Assembly (NCBI GenBank): GCA_037447655.1
Contig: JBBHKE010002900.1
Location: forward strand, 62,001 to 126,000
DNA: 64,000 bases
Direction: 5' to 3'
Source: Zygnema cylindricum
Taxonomy: Eukaryota; Streptophyta; Zygnematophyceae; Zygnematales; Zygnemataceae
The notes under the pieces were generated by a model, which searched no databases, was not told the origin of the DNA, and saw only the letters and a list, made by a program, of their open reading frames with translations. Numbering within the stretch: position 1 is the stretch's first letter; every line of letters starts with the position of its first letter. Shown here piece by piece: positions 11,057-23,011 of the stretch. The translations under genes and the position numbers were made by a program.

Positions 11057-12094
11057 TGCAACTCTGAGACCTCCATAAGTCCTCAGAGTAGACAGCTTCC
11101 AAGAAGCCTCTAGGATAATCCTGACCCCTTTGTGTTTGAGCAAAAATAACTGCCACCCTGGCAGACAAAAAACCCTGACCACCCGCACCCCTGTGAAGGC
11201 AAGACTCCCCTGAGTCGATAGCAAAAAGAATCTCTGAATTTGCTCCTCTGAGCAGTAAGTTATGGAGGGTCAAAGTTGACATTTTATACAGAAGCGCTCT
11301 GGGAGAGAGGGTCCTATCTTCTAAATTTTTCTAAGTCCTATCTCTCTGACAGACTCTATCTACTGATGTACGGAACCAATCAGAATTGAGTTCCGTACTC
11401 CAAAGTACAGCTGTCGGTGTACTTTAGGTACGGACATTGTACGACATGCCCTAAATGTCGACACATGTCATATCCGGATTCGGTGCCATAATCTCCGGAG
11501 ATTCCACGATCCAATGTAATTTCGCCACGCGTCATCCGATGTGGCGATGGCCACAAACCGCCGAAATCTTCCTACGCGATCTCGGCGCTAATTGCGGCCG
11601 TCCGATTAGAATGTAATTTAATCGTAGCCGTAATAAATACATGCGCGGTATTTGTTTCACTTACGAAACAAATGCGCGGTATTGATTCGTAATCCGTACC
11701 GTAATCCGTACCGGATCTATGTATCACGTAACCAATTATAGTTAAATGAATTATCGTCGTATACATATTTAAATAATTATCAAACTATATACTACGTAAC
11801 ACTAATCCTAGACTTAACGGCTAAGGCTACCGGCTATTTCCTGTCTGCCGGCCGGTAGGTACAAGGATCAATTCCTGTCGCCGGCACATACCTTTTAAAT
11901 AAATAAACCCTAACTAATATAAATTTCCCGTAAACCTCAGGATAGCCTAGGTAGCCATGGCTCTAGCTTCCTCTTCAATTTCTCAGTGACTGCAACAAGT
12001 TTGAGAGTTGGAGAGAGAAGTTAGAGATAGACTGCCTCGGCTTCTTTATTTCTTTTCAGACCTAGAAAATACTTTAAAACCATTAGTTTCTACA
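11057..12094 (-). repeat. 5' LTR of the nested copia (right copy)
   Basis: 1038 bp, TG...CA, followed by the TSD AGCTC. One base shorter than the left copy because of an indel near 11756. Confidence 0.93.
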
Positions 12095-12099
12095 AGCTC

Positions 12100-12446
12100 T
12101 GGAGAATCAATTCCAAAAAAGTGGCCAAAATAAGGGCCAACATATCTTCTAAGACTTTATGCAATTTAAGTTCAGACAATATAAGACAATAGATGATGCG
12201 GTAAAGAGGTATAATATCATTATAGAAAATTTGCTGAATAATGGTAGGATAATTATGGACGAAGATAAGGTCACATGACTTTTGAATACCTTACCAGAAA
12301 AGTTACTTCATCTGAAGCAAATCTTAAGTGTAAGAGATAATTGCACATTCGAATATGCAGTCAATTATCTGAAAAATGCAGAGGATGATGATAGCTTTCT
12401 AAGAGAGTATGATAGTAGAGGAACTCTAAATGTAACCTCACCCAAT
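12100..12446 (+). pseudogene. gag of the host copia element, middle segment
   Basis: After removal of the nested element the frame resumes with ENQFQKSGQNK, then, after a frame change, RQYKTIDDAVKRYNIIIENL, LNTLPEKLLHLKQIL and NCTFEYAVNYLKNAE. These are typical copia gag C-terminal segments. A TGA replaces an expected tryptophan codon near 12276. The segment is cut at 12446 by a solo LTR. Confidence 0.75.
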
Positions 12447-13750
12447 TGAAACTTTGAGACCTCTATTGGCCCTCAGAGTATGCAGATCCAAAAGAAGCTA
12501 ATCTAGATAGTGCCGACTCCAAGTTGATATAAACCCAAATGACTGACCCCTTGATAGTCAAAACCCCAATATAGATTCACCCCTGTGAAATAACACTTTC
12601 TGTGTGCTTAGTTCCACCACAGAATGCAAAGTTAGAATATGAGATTTGGACACATTCACCCACTTTGACTTTCCCTTAGAAATACAGCCACCCTGGCAGA
12701 CAAAAACTCTGACCGACTACACCCCTGTGTAGCCTGGACTCCCCTGAGTCTGCAGCAAAAAGAATCACTGAAAATGGTCAAGTAAATTGATAGTTATGGG
12801 TGGCCAAAGTTTGCCATTTATACAAGGTGCTCTGTGGGAGAGTCAACTACCTACCCGAAATATTCTAAGTCCTAAACCTCTCTCTAAACCCTCTAGTACT
12901 GAGGTACGGACCAATCACATTACTGTATAGTACATAAAGGTACAGATGCCGGTGTACCTTTTGTACGGTCATCGTACGACATGGCTTAAAAATCAACAAA
13001 TGTCCTAACCGGATTCGCTCTTATATTCTCTGGAATTCCTGCCTCCAAATCTTATCTCTCCACGTGGCGCCAGGTCATGCCGCGTCATAAAAATGGTACC
13101 GTACAAGAAAGTACAAGTGTCGGAGTACTTTCTGTACGTACATTGTACGATGTCGCCATAGTGCGACATTTGTCACTCCCCGATTTGTTTTCTGCCGTTC
13201 CGGAAATTCCGTAATCCCATACGATGTTGCCACGTGTCATCCGGAGTGGAGGCGTCTGCAAACTGCCAAATTTTACTTTCCGCGATGTCGACGCTAACCA
13301 CGGCCGTCCGATTTACATCGTAATTAAAACTGACCGTCGAAATAAATGTCCGTACTATTTATTTCGTCCGGTACTAAAAATACAACTGTTTCTATGCCCT
13401 ATATACCGTAACCCAGTTAAATGGAAAATCCTACCTATTACTATTTAAATATTTATCAAACCTTATACGTATTAGCACTTAGGCTAAAGGGAGAAAGCTA
13501 ACGGCTACGGAATGTTTGACGGACGGTAGGTTCCAGGATCAATTCTTGGGTTCGTCACATACCTTTTTGGTAAACATACCTATTATCTATTCCTGTCTCT
13601 TTGGAGAGCTTAGGCAGCCATGGCTCTAGCTCCCTCTCCAGCCTTCAATGACTACAACAAGTGTGGGGGCTTGGAGAAGGGAGTCAGAGGCAGATTGCCT
13701 CTACTCTTTTTCCATCTAGTAAAGACCTAGAAAATACCCAAATATCAACA
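12447..13750 (+). mobile_element. Solo LTR related to the nested copia's LTR
   Basis: 1304 bp, TGAAAC...ATCAACA, with the 5-bp target duplication CCAAT at 12442-12446 and 13751-13755. Its start (TGAAACTTTGAGACCTC), the CCACCCTGGCAGACAAAAA block and the GCAGCCATGGCTCTAGC block match the nested copia's LTR, so it is a relative of that family left by LTR-LTR recombination. The strand is inferred from TG...CA only and could be reversed. It contains about 15 GTAC cores between 12900 and 13160. Confidence 0.85.
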
Positions 13751-13755
13751 CCAAT

Positions 13756-14729
13756 GTCACAGATGTTAATTATCTCCGTGCCAAAGGGGGTGGTAGAGGT
13801 AGAGAATTTGGAGAGAATCATGGAGGTAATATTTTACGGATGAAAATGGCGGCCCTAAAGATCAGAATCCGCAGTCAATTTTTCATAATGTAACTTGCTA
13901 TCGGTGTAAGAAGCTCGGCCATGTCTCGGCGTCTTGCCCGGACAAAGACCGACAATGCTATTATTGTGGCAAGTGGGGCCACACAAGCCCACATTGCTTT
14001 TCTAAGAACGATGACGGTGGAGGTCGCGGTGGTAGTTATGGTGGTCGTGGCGGCGGCCGTAATGGTGGACGAGGTGGTAGTCGTTTTAACGGCCATAAAC
14101 ATTTCTTTGACTTTGGAAATTTTGAAGGCGACGGAGGAGGACATGTCTTCTCTTGTCTGAACATGTCTGCTCCTCTGTGTGATACATTATCGATTGTGGA
14201 TTCGCCTACGTCACCTTTTTACAATCGTGTAATTGAACCAGATTGGATAATTGATTCGGGTGCGTCATACCACGTGTGTACCGACGTCACCTTATTTGAC
14301 GACTTGATTAAACTGGCGGCGCTCAAAATTATAACGGTTGCAAACGACCAGTTTGTCAATGTGGACCATATTGGTAGTGTACGGTTAAACTTACCTGTTT
14401 GGAAATCCGATGGCTCTAAGATTTTCACTGAACTAAAATTAACAAACGTTTTGTATTTGCCTACCGGTTCAGTAAATCTACAGTCTGTACCGCAAATTCA
14501 AATCATTGGATGCAGTGTACTTTTACATTGTGACGGTTCTATCCATATTGTACGGGAAGATGGCGCTGTTATTGGAGAAGGATTTGTGACGGACTCCATG
14601 TACAGCAAACTGTGTTGGAAACGACCGAAGTCTGACATTTCTACGGACGAATCTGTGAAGTATTTTGGAGAGGATTTTTTAGGATGTCATTTCTCCTTTG
14701 GAACGGAGGAGATTGACTTCCTCGCTTAA
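13756..14729 (+). pseudogene. gag-protease part of the host copia element
   Basis: Read-through after the solo LTR gives DVNYLRAKGGGRGREFG, then two CCHC knuckles (CYRCKKLGHVSASC and CYYCGKWGHTSPHC, 13893-13997), an Arg/Gly-rich stretch, and from 14163 a retropepsin with DWIIDSGASYHVC (DSGA active site) and LKLTNVLYLPTGSVNL. The frame ends at 14729 with no GAG-pre-integrase, integrase or reverse transcriptase. An upstream frame break lies between 13840 and 13880. The element would depend on another copia for mobility. Confidence 0.8.
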
Positions 14730-15450
14730 AAATGATGATGTGAAGAAATGTGGCTGATGGCCCGCAGTCGTATTTTGAAGATGAAGGTCGAGGGAATGGA
14801 CGTCAAAAACGACATATTCTAATTTGAAGCTGAAGTACAAAAAATTGAAGTGAACGGTGAATAGAGACGAAAAAAGGATGAAGAGGAAGAAATTATTTCC
14901 GTATGTGTTCACATTTTCGTATGCGTACACATTGATTAATATTGATGGAAGTTGTTCGTACGAAAAGGAGAATGTGACGGCACGAAATTGAAATGTCGAT
15001 TGACAAAATTTGAAAAGGAATATGGAGTACGGCAAAACTGTTCGATTGCTACAGGAAATGCCGAATATTATTGTCTGCAGTTTCATTGAGGGGCAACTGA
15101 ATCTGTTTAGCGGTTCGATGTTTGGTAAATCTCTGTACCGTGATTAAGTGGGGGTGGTCGCTAATGGAGTTGAATACGCCATTTGTCGTTTTTTCATTAT
15201 GGGGGGTTTGGCGAATATTTTGAGAAACGGTCGTGTGGTTAACGTTGATGGAATCCCGGACGAAGTGTTTTGAGTTTTTTTTTTTTTTTCAAGCTGGTTT
15301 CGTAGTTTCATTGTGTCGTGCAGTTTTATGTTGTTTCGTTTGGAGTTGTGTCGTTTAGTGCGTACTGTGTCATTTGTCCAACACACGTATAGATTTTCGG
15401 ATATGTTGGTCTCAGTTGAAGTTTGGCGATTCTCCCAATCTGAGGGGGAT
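14730..15450 (+). other. Non-coding internal tail of the host copia element
   Basis: About 720 bp without pol motifs on either strand. It ends with a polypurine tract (TGAGGGGGAT, 15441-15450) immediately before the 3' LTR. Confidence 0.7.
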
Positions 15451-16080
15451 TGTTAGGATATTGGGCGAATCCGCGTCTGCCAGAATCGCGCTGTTTAACA
15501 TTTTGGTTCGGTTCAGTACTATTTCGTTAGTACTTTATTTTATGTATGTTTCAGTACAGTACTTTCAGTACATGTTGTTTCATATGAATCGGACGTCTAC
15601 CGATTTGATTCAACGTTGGCGAAGAGCGACGGGATCCGCGTCATCATATATATTTAATGCGTACGGCGAAGCAACATGACTTTTGTACGGCCGATCTTGC
15701 AACGATACAGCAACGATCCTGCCACACTTTGGTTGGTTCACAGATAGAGATTTCTGGAAGGGAAGGGTAGCTCGAGTTAGCTCAGGAGTTGTAGGCTATG
15801 GCCGGCGCACCTTTGCGTGTATATGGTCATCTTTGGTAGAGGGAGTTTGCTTAGTATTGCTTCTTTATTTATTTGTTCTTTGTTTTTTGTAGAGGGTATT
15901 TAGTGGGTGAGTGGTAGTGGGTTAATTATCAATATAGGGATCAATGGAGTAATCTGTGTTTGTATTTTGGAGGGGAAAAAGCCTCCGGTGAAATATATAA
16001 TTTTTGCCAGATTTCTTTGTCATCTTTATCTTGCTTCCGCTGTGGTGTATCTGCTGGTATTTTTGGTTAACTTTCTATCA
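15451..16080 (+). repeat. 3' LTR of the host copia element
   Basis: 630 bp, TGTTAGG...CTATCA, followed by the TSD TTGTC at 16081-16085. Contains CGTAC words. Confidence 0.9.
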
Positions 16081-16085
16081 TTGTC

Positions 16086-16239
16086 GATATATACAAATGT
16101 CATAAACGTAAGTTACGATTACGTTCTTACACATAGGGACACTTTAAAACCGGGTCCGGCGGATCCGTGCTAAAATACAAAGTAAGTTCACTAAGTTACA
16201 AGTACATGGGGACATACCCTAACAGCGATTCATGGTGTA
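16086..16239. mobile_element. Right end of a family D element abutting a MITE A end
   Basis: ACATGGGGACATACCCTAA (16204-16222) is the inverted D terminus. It runs directly into CAGCGATTCATGGTGTA, a variant MITE A end finishing at 16239. The host copia inserted into this D copy or next to it. The left partner may lie across the gap at 3645. Confidence 0.5.
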
Positions 16240-16624
16240 GCTAAGCAACACTAAAAACAAAAACATTAAAACCAAGAAAAACTAAAACAAATACCAAAAG
16301 CAAACTACAGTAGCACTAAAAAACAACGCTATACACAAAATCTAAAAGACAAACTGGGCTGTTGGCTCAAAACCTAAAACAAGTCCAGGAAGGACAAATA
16401 ATAAAATATCATCAATGTGCACCGGGTGGCGCGGAGGTAAATCTCGTAGTCCACGACCATCGGTCACCATCGTGCTTTGTAGAGCAGTGTTAATATATTT
16501 TAAAATACATCGCTTATGTGTTTTAAGGTAAAGTTTGAAAATGACGTGCCATGGTTTGGAAAACACGAGACGACAAATTGTGGTACATTTTAAGTTCGAC
16601 GATGATGCAAATTGTAGGCAACAT
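16240..16624. other. Intergenic, A-rich, no gene seen
   Basis: A-rich sequence with CTAAAAACAAAA-type words (16240-16340), then unique sequence without a supported open frame or repeat. Confidence 0.5.
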
Positions 16625-16908
16625 CATAGTTCAAAAGTAGGTGTTTTTATGGTAGGCCTTTGTTCGGCGCCTTTATCTTAAGGTGTGTTATAGGCTTTTC
16701 TTGTGATATTCTTAGATCGCTAATTTGATCAGCGACCGTCCGATCGTCCAAATCTGACGATGTAAATATTTTTTTTTGGTCCGAATGTTTTAATTGGTTC
16801 GAATAGGTCTGAATACAATATGGGTCTTAACTCTTAAGGTCATATTGTATATTTTTGCGTACAATAGGCATATTGTATGGGCCTACTTTCACCTACTTTT
16901 GAACTATG
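16625..16908. mobile_element. hAT-like MITE, family C, copy 1
   Basis: Both ends are inverted copies of CATAGTTCAAAAGTAGGTG. A longer copy with the same ends lies at 62763-63405. The flanking 8 bp, GGCAACAT and GTCGACAT, match at 6 of 8 positions and may be a decayed target duplication. Confidence 0.7.
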
Positions 16909-17640
16909 GTCGACATGCTGGCAATTTCTCCGTACGGTTGTAACTCTAGCAGTACGGCGCTAAATTGTTAAGGAAAACGACAGAAAAAATCATTTACTTT
17001 CCCACATGAGGTTTCCTCAAAGTGTACAATTTTCGTACGGTTTTCTTTTACATGTTCACTTAGCAAGTTATTTGTGACAATGTACTAAAACCGTATGATG
17101 TAATTTACTAATTTAGTAATTTTACAACTAAGAATATGAGTTTTCTGGGCTGTTTGAAAGTGGCCAATTACCACATGCAAAGTTGTTCAAAACGTATTTT
17201 ACGCACGTTTCGAACGAGCGTACAATACGTAGAAACTGGAGAGGTCGGTTTGAAAAAGACGTTGATGAATTTTTTTTCCGTACAAATCCGTACATTAAAA
17301 AAAAAAATTAATTGAACATGTACAGCAGTTTGTATACTTTCCGTTAAATGAGCGGTGAAAAATATTATTTAACTATATTAATATCAAATTCTAAATGCCC
17401 GTCTAAATATATGCACCAACTGGTTAAGGACGGTCTACAGGTTTGTTAGAACGATGCGTACAGGCGCAAGTTCAATTCCTGCGAAATATATTATTATTAT
17501 AATAAAATTGCCTGTCCTTCACAGACATGCAGCCATGGCCTTCTTTCTCTACCTCTCCGTGGGCATGGCCGCTTTTTTGGAGGTCCGTGACTTCTTCGTC
17601 AACGACTTCAATGACAGTTAACTAACTACTGCCGTGGCGT
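16909..17640. repeat. Probable decayed LTR of the copia family above
   Basis: 17475-17590 keeps LTR landmarks in the same order: AAGTTCAATTCCTGCG, then an AT-rich stretch, then CAGCCATGGCCTTCTTTCTC, matching GATCAATTCC and AGCCATGGCTCTAGC in the intact LTRs. The edges are not recognisable. The first part (16909-17390) is AT-rich with several CGTAC words. Confidence 0.4.
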
Positions 17641-17684
17641 TGGTAATGGCGGCTTCTGTGATTTTTCGCGTTCAGCTGTTCAAG

Positions 17685-18085
17685 TAATAATGGCGGCTTC
17701 TTTTCGAAATTTGAAGAAGACGCCCGTACAAAATGTCCAACCGATTGACCGTCAAATTTATACTCAACGGTACTTTATTTGTACCAATGTGTACTTCAAA
17801 CGTACGTTTTTTGACAAAATGACGTAAGTGACTGTCCGCAACCAAAACAGTCACTGTCATGATCAATTCCCTTTTTTTTTTCATGACGGTCGACGTTCGC
17901 AAGCGCGACAGTTTTTAACCGCCGTTACAATATTTCGCCAGTCAAAGTTGTTCGACGGATTGACCGTCAAATCTGAACTTAAAGGTACGTAGCTGGTACG
18001 AAACTGTACTTTAAATGTACAATTTCTGACAACTACAGTACAGTACCTGCGCGCAGCAAAAATCGTCTCTGCGATTAACAATTCC
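17685..18085. repeat. Diverged tandem duplication, about 195 bp unit, upstream of TPLATE
   Basis: Both halves share GATTGACCGTCAAAT, later GTACTTyAAA and a final AACAATTCCC/GATCAATTCCC. They lie 0.4-0.8 kb before the TPLATE start, so they may form part of its upstream region or be transposon-derived. Confidence 0.5.
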
Positions 18086-18491
18086 CTTATTTAATGTTCC
18101 AGAACTGGGCCCATGGACGATGAATGGCAGTTATGTAACTGCGAAGGCCTGTGCTATCGAACTGAACGGAGCTTCCCGTGGAATTGTGCCCTAATACGGA
18201 TGAATGTCGTACGGCAGTTTCGCGGCTCTGTTTCTGCTGCTGCTGGTTGCCATTCTGATGGAATCTGATCGCCGTTCGGATGAAGTGAATAGGGAGGGAG
18301 AAACTTTTTTTTATTTTAATCCCTTACACCAGATGATTACTTTTGAATCCTTTTTTTGTCTTCTGCATCTTGTCCTTCACCTGTAGAAACATGTATGTTT
18401 TGTCTTATTTGGAGAGTTTGTATACCACGCGCATTGCCAGCCGATTAAAAGAACCCTAGAAACTTTGTTTTTCTGCTTTTCTTTGTACGCC
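18086..18491 (+). promoter_or_regulatory. TPLATE 5' region, probable leader
   Basis: Contains a site II-like TGGGCC (18107-18112) and several short upstream ATGs (18114, 18120, 18201, 18204). T-rich sequence just before the start could hold a leader intron. No separate gene is supported. Confidence 0.4.
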
Positions 18492-21400
18492 ATGGATGTT
18501 ATTTTTGCTGCCATTCGTGCAGACGTGACGTCAAATGACGTCACTCGCCAATCTTCTTCTCTGCTGGAAGCCCTCCGATTGGCTGCTGCAGGAAAAGACA
18601 TTTCCTCTCTCACTCCTACCATTTGCTCAGAAATTATCGCCAGTACTGCTTCATCCTCCTGCAAAAAGCTTGCTTTCGACTGCATTCGTATCTCCCGTCT
18701 CACGGCTTCCGAATGGGAGACTGTCTGCAAAGGCATTTCCAACGACTTCCATTCTCCCGACCCGGAAGTCTCAGCAGTGGGCGTGACATTTGTCACAGCT
18801 TTGCCGAGCTGGCGTATTGGAGAGTTCCTACACGACAACTGGAAAGAAATTGCCAACTGTCTTATAGACAATCACGCTCCTTTGCGAGTTTCTGCCGTAG
18901 AATCGCTGGGTTGTCTTCTTGTAAGAGACGATGTGGTCTCGTTGGTCTCTTCCTCAAACTCATTGTTAGAGAGAGTCACTGAATGGTGGGGTCAGATTGG
19001 CAAACTGATGCTTGATCCCTCCGATTCTGTTTCCAGTGGAGCTTTTGCGGCTGTCGGAAGACTTTTTTCCGAGTTTTCTTCCAAGAAATTGAGCCGATTG
19101 GCAGGAGAATCTGTGACTCCCAGCGAATCATCTCTCTCTCTTCGATCTCAGTTTGTTGTGACAATGATTGAGTTTGTATGGTCCAGAAGAGATCTTTTGA
19201 TGGATAGAGCTTCAGCTTTGCCTATTCATGGCATGAGGTCCGTTGCCTATCCTCTTGTTTACGCGGCCAAGACAGTCGCTTCAGGGATGTTGGACGAATT
19301 GAAGAAACTAAATTCGAATTCAAATCCAAACTCAAACTCAAACTCAAATTCGAAATCAGATTCAATTTTGAATTTAAATTCTGCTTTGGATGGGATCGGT
19401 TTTACTGCTAATGGTCACAGTATTACAAGTAGTAGTACCAAGAACTTGGGCACGAATGGATACGGGGGGCGTGGAAGCTCGATTCTCACAGGCAATAATA
19501 ATGTGGTAGAGGAAAAAGATTTGGTGAATGCGGAAAGAATGTTGGGAGTTTCTGACATTGTTAGTTTTCTTGTACCTTATCTTTCCTCCTCCCTCGACCC
19601 CGCGCTTGTTTATGAAATCGGTATTCACGTTCTCTCACTTGCTGGAGTGCCTGGAGGGAAACCTGAGTGGGCGTCTGGGCCAATCACAGCCTTTCTTGCT
19701 CTTTGGGATCGACAGGAATACAGTCCCGGAAGAGAAGCGATTGTGAAAGCAGTGGTTTCCAATTTGCAACTTCTCGATCTTCATTTGCAAGTTGCTCTTT
19801 TCAAGAGACTTTTGGTTATGGTTCGCAATTTGAGAGTGGAAGCCGATCGAATGCATGCTCTGGCTTGCATTTGCAGTACAGCTTTGTGTGTGGATTTTTT
19901 TGTAAAAGAGAGTGCGAGGAGGGGACAGAAGCCGTTGCAAGGAACAGACGTGTCTTCATTTTTTGAAGATTCCAAAACGAGGGAGGAGTTCGCAGCAGTT
20001 TCCTCGGAGAGCCTTTTTCGAGAGGAATTGCTTGCCTGTCTTGTGGAGACGACTTTTCAGCTCTCACAACCTTTGCCTAATACCAAATATCGTGGTTCAC
20101 CGATTAGGATATTAGGCGTGTTGGGAGCCGGAGTAGGCCACGAATCAATGGGCTGGATGCAGTCAGCTTTGGAGGTGCTAGAAGTTTGCCGAAATTGTCT
20201 GAAATGGGATTGCGAGGGAAGAACTTACGCCATGGATTGCTATCTTCGTCTGCTGGTGAAGCTGTGTCTATTATTTGATACAGCAGGAGGGGTCAAAAGC
20301 ATTAAGGATGGGGCGACATCAGAGCAAGTGCAGATGGAGCAACGACTGCAAACTCTACATCGACAGCTGTTAGATAATATCCAAGAGGTGAACAGTTCGT
20401 TTCCTTCTCCCTCCTCCCCTTCCCCCTGCTACGAGCACCTTGCTTAGTTTCAGTGGAAACACGTGTTCGCGTTGCTGCTGGTGTGGCATTTCAAAACTTT
20501 AGAAGGCTGAAGTTAGAAACAATTGCGAAGGCATTCCTTCTGCTAATTTTTAGCAAGAATTTGCTCTTGCTATTGTAATTATCGCTTATAGAGATACACA
20601 GTGCAGTCTTCGTGAATTTTGTTAGCTTTGAAGCAAGCGCTTAATGTCTATGGGGTTCAGTTAAAAATCTTTTAGGTGGTCCTTGACTTTGCTCTTGATG
20701 ACATTGGAAGCAAAGCTGAATGGGGGTCAAATCTGTGCATCGCAGCCTTGTGTTTCAGTACTCTTGAGCCCGTCATTATGTTAAAATGTACCGGAAATAG
20801 GTTTATCAACACCAAAACTGTCCTCATACTAATTATTTCTCGAAACAGTAAGGATTCACAGTATAGTCTTATCCGTGTTTACATGTCTTTGTAGGCTATG
20901 TTGGCTCATGCTGTACTTTTTATCGGCTTTCAACTCGTCTATGATTTGCGAATTCTGATGGCAAATTTTGTGACGGCATTTTCAGGTGTCAACACTTCGT
21001 ATGCGTGTCCGACTCCTTTGGGTATTGGCGGAGCACCTCGACCTGTCTGGTTCCACTCCTCTCTTTGCAGATGAGCCCCGAGAACCCCTCAATATCCTGG
21101 TGGCCACCATTCACCGCATTTTGTTTTCACCGGAACACCTAGTAGAGAGCCAGGCCAATCGTCTGCAAGATGTACAGGTGCGGTCTAGGGAAATGGCGTC
21201 AAATTTTTGAACGGGTAACTTTTGTGCAGTTGCTTGAAGGAAATGTGACAAATGTGAATGGAGAAAACGAAAATGTGCTTTACTGTGGAGGAGGCAAAAG
21301 CATTTTGTGGAGTCAGCATGGATGCTTTGGAGCTCGCCAAAGCTTTAGGGCTCCAAATATTCTTGCTGTAAACTACGTGTTAGAAAGGACTGTGTGACTT

Positions 21401-22976
21401 TGAAAGACAATTTGTTTTCTGGTTTTTTCATCATATTTATTTGTTGGATGTCTTGATGCTATTTGGTTATTATTCATATATCTCTAAACAACTTTTGTGG
21501 CCGTTATTAAGGAACCTACGATCTCCTCTTTTTTTGCTTATGTTGGGACATTTGATCTCAGTCTAAAATATTTCGTGGCTGCCCAACAATTGTGACGTGA
21601 CAGGCTATCCTCGTATGCGCTCAGCATTTGGGAACGCGAAATAAGCGGGCGGCAGGCATGGTGGCACGAGAGTTGGAAGATTTTCGAAACAGCAATTTGG
21701 CAGATGCCGCCAACCGCCATCATTGCCGTCTTATTCTCAATGTTTTGGCCGCCATTCAAAAGTTTCCTGAGCGCAAGTATGTCTTTCTGTCCACTTTCAG
21801 CTGTCTGCATTTCTCTTCTTCTCAGATGCTCTACATATTGTCATATAGGCCGTCGAAGTAGTTTTATTTAGTTTAAGAACACTCTGATTTGGTGTCCTTC
21901 CACGGCTTAGCTTGTCATTGCTTAAGGAAAGATGAGAACCCAAGATGAAAGCCGGTTTTTTAGAGCACGTGGTTTCTAGGTTCTGACAGACAGATAGGGG
22001 ATGCTCTGGTGGTATTATCACTCATGTTACTATAAATAACAAGAGCAATTTGCGGTTCTCCATACATAACAAAACCAGCTTCTGTTCCATGTCCATTTAC
22101 TCCAGTCTCCTTATATAGTTATTGCATCATCCTTGATTCCATGTCCAGTCACTCTGTTTTCAAGGATTACATGCTTTTCTATGTCTTGTTGTCTGTTCTT
22201 ATATTGGTTTTGGATAATTTATTATTGGAGTACTGCAGTACTGAAGTGGGTCATTTTACTGCAGTGGTCTGTTTTGCAATCGGATGTTTTGTACCGTGGC
22301 ACTGAAGTGGGTTGTTTTCTGTTGGTCCCATTTGTCAGATGGGCAGCCCGTGTGGGCCCTACAGGAGAATACCCTTTTACTCACTATAAGCTGTCAGTCC
22401 AGTATCGGGAACCAGCAGCGGCACAAGACAGAAAATTGGAAACCGTGGTGCGAACAGCAATTCGAGATCTTTGGCAACCGCTTTCGTCAGAGCTTGAAAT
22501 CGCTACAAGTGGCAGTATGGGGCAGAGAAGAATCTCGCCGGGACAAATTATGTCAGGATGCGGCGATCCAATACTGGTGGAGGCGTTCCATGTTACTGAT
22601 GTCAGCGAGCATAGAACCACACTGCATATCAAGGTGGGAAATAAGCACAAGCGGTCTCTCATAGAGGTTCTGTAGTGAAGATATTTTGTGTTTTAATCGA
22701 ACTAAACTCTTTTGTTAATCGACTGAAGACGTGCTGTTCCATGTGGACAGTGCAGGTGCTGAACATATCGGAAGTGGCGATAGGACATGTGGACGTGCAA
22801 GTGGGGCTTATTGGGGGTCTTCGACTTTTGGACGGAGCTCCACGGGCCGTTCGGCGTCTTCATGGTCTTGGCTCTCAAGTAAGCTTCTTTTTTTCTCCTC
22901 CACTAATGATATGCAAGGAACATGCATAGATAGCATGTGTAAACCCCCTACATATACACACGCGCACACACACACG

Positions 22977-23011
<35 letters not shown>

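Larger units (their letters stand above)
5666..12094 (-). mobile_element. Complete Ty1/copia retrotransposon nested in the host element
   Basis: LTRs at 5666-6704 and 11057-12094 run TG...CA; the target duplication AGCTC is at 5661-5665 and 12095-12099. On the minus strand the order is 5' LTR (11057-12094), gag, CCHC knuckle, protease, integrase, reverse transcriptase, RNase H, polypurine tract (6705-6718, AAAATAAGGGGAG), 3' LTR. Integrase before reverse transcriptase defines copia. The LTRs differ at roughly 20 positions in 1.04 kb by eye, so the insertion is fairly recent. The single gag-pol frame is interrupted by two in-frame stops, TAG at 10399-10401 and TAA at 7912-7914, so this copy should not make a full polyprotein. 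Confidence 0.95.
4322..16080 (+). mobile_element. Ty1/copia-type LTR retrotransposon, non-autonomous, host of two later insertions
   Basis: The 5' LTR is 4322-4952 and the 3' LTR 15451-16080, both starting TGTTAGGATATTGGGCGAAT and ending CTATCA. The 5-bp target duplication TTGTC is at 4317-4321 and 16081-16085. Removing the nested copia (5666-12094 plus one TSD copy) and the solo LTR (12447-13750 plus one TSD copy) leaves an internal region of about 2.75 kb. It encodes gag, two CCHC knuckles and an aspartic protease but no integrase, reverse transcriptase or RNase H. By eye the LTRs differ more from each other than those of the nested element do, as expected for the older host. Confidence 0.88.

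Noticed and set aside
17455-17490. Possible tRNA gene (GTTCAATTCC with flanking arms)
   Set aside because: No D-arm, anticodon arm or acceptor stem can be drawn; the same word is a conserved LTR motif.
17535-17620. Short plus-strand frame starting MAFFLYLSVGMAAFLEV
   Set aside because: It lies in a decayed LTR-like segment at the conserved CCATGGC block and has no continuation.
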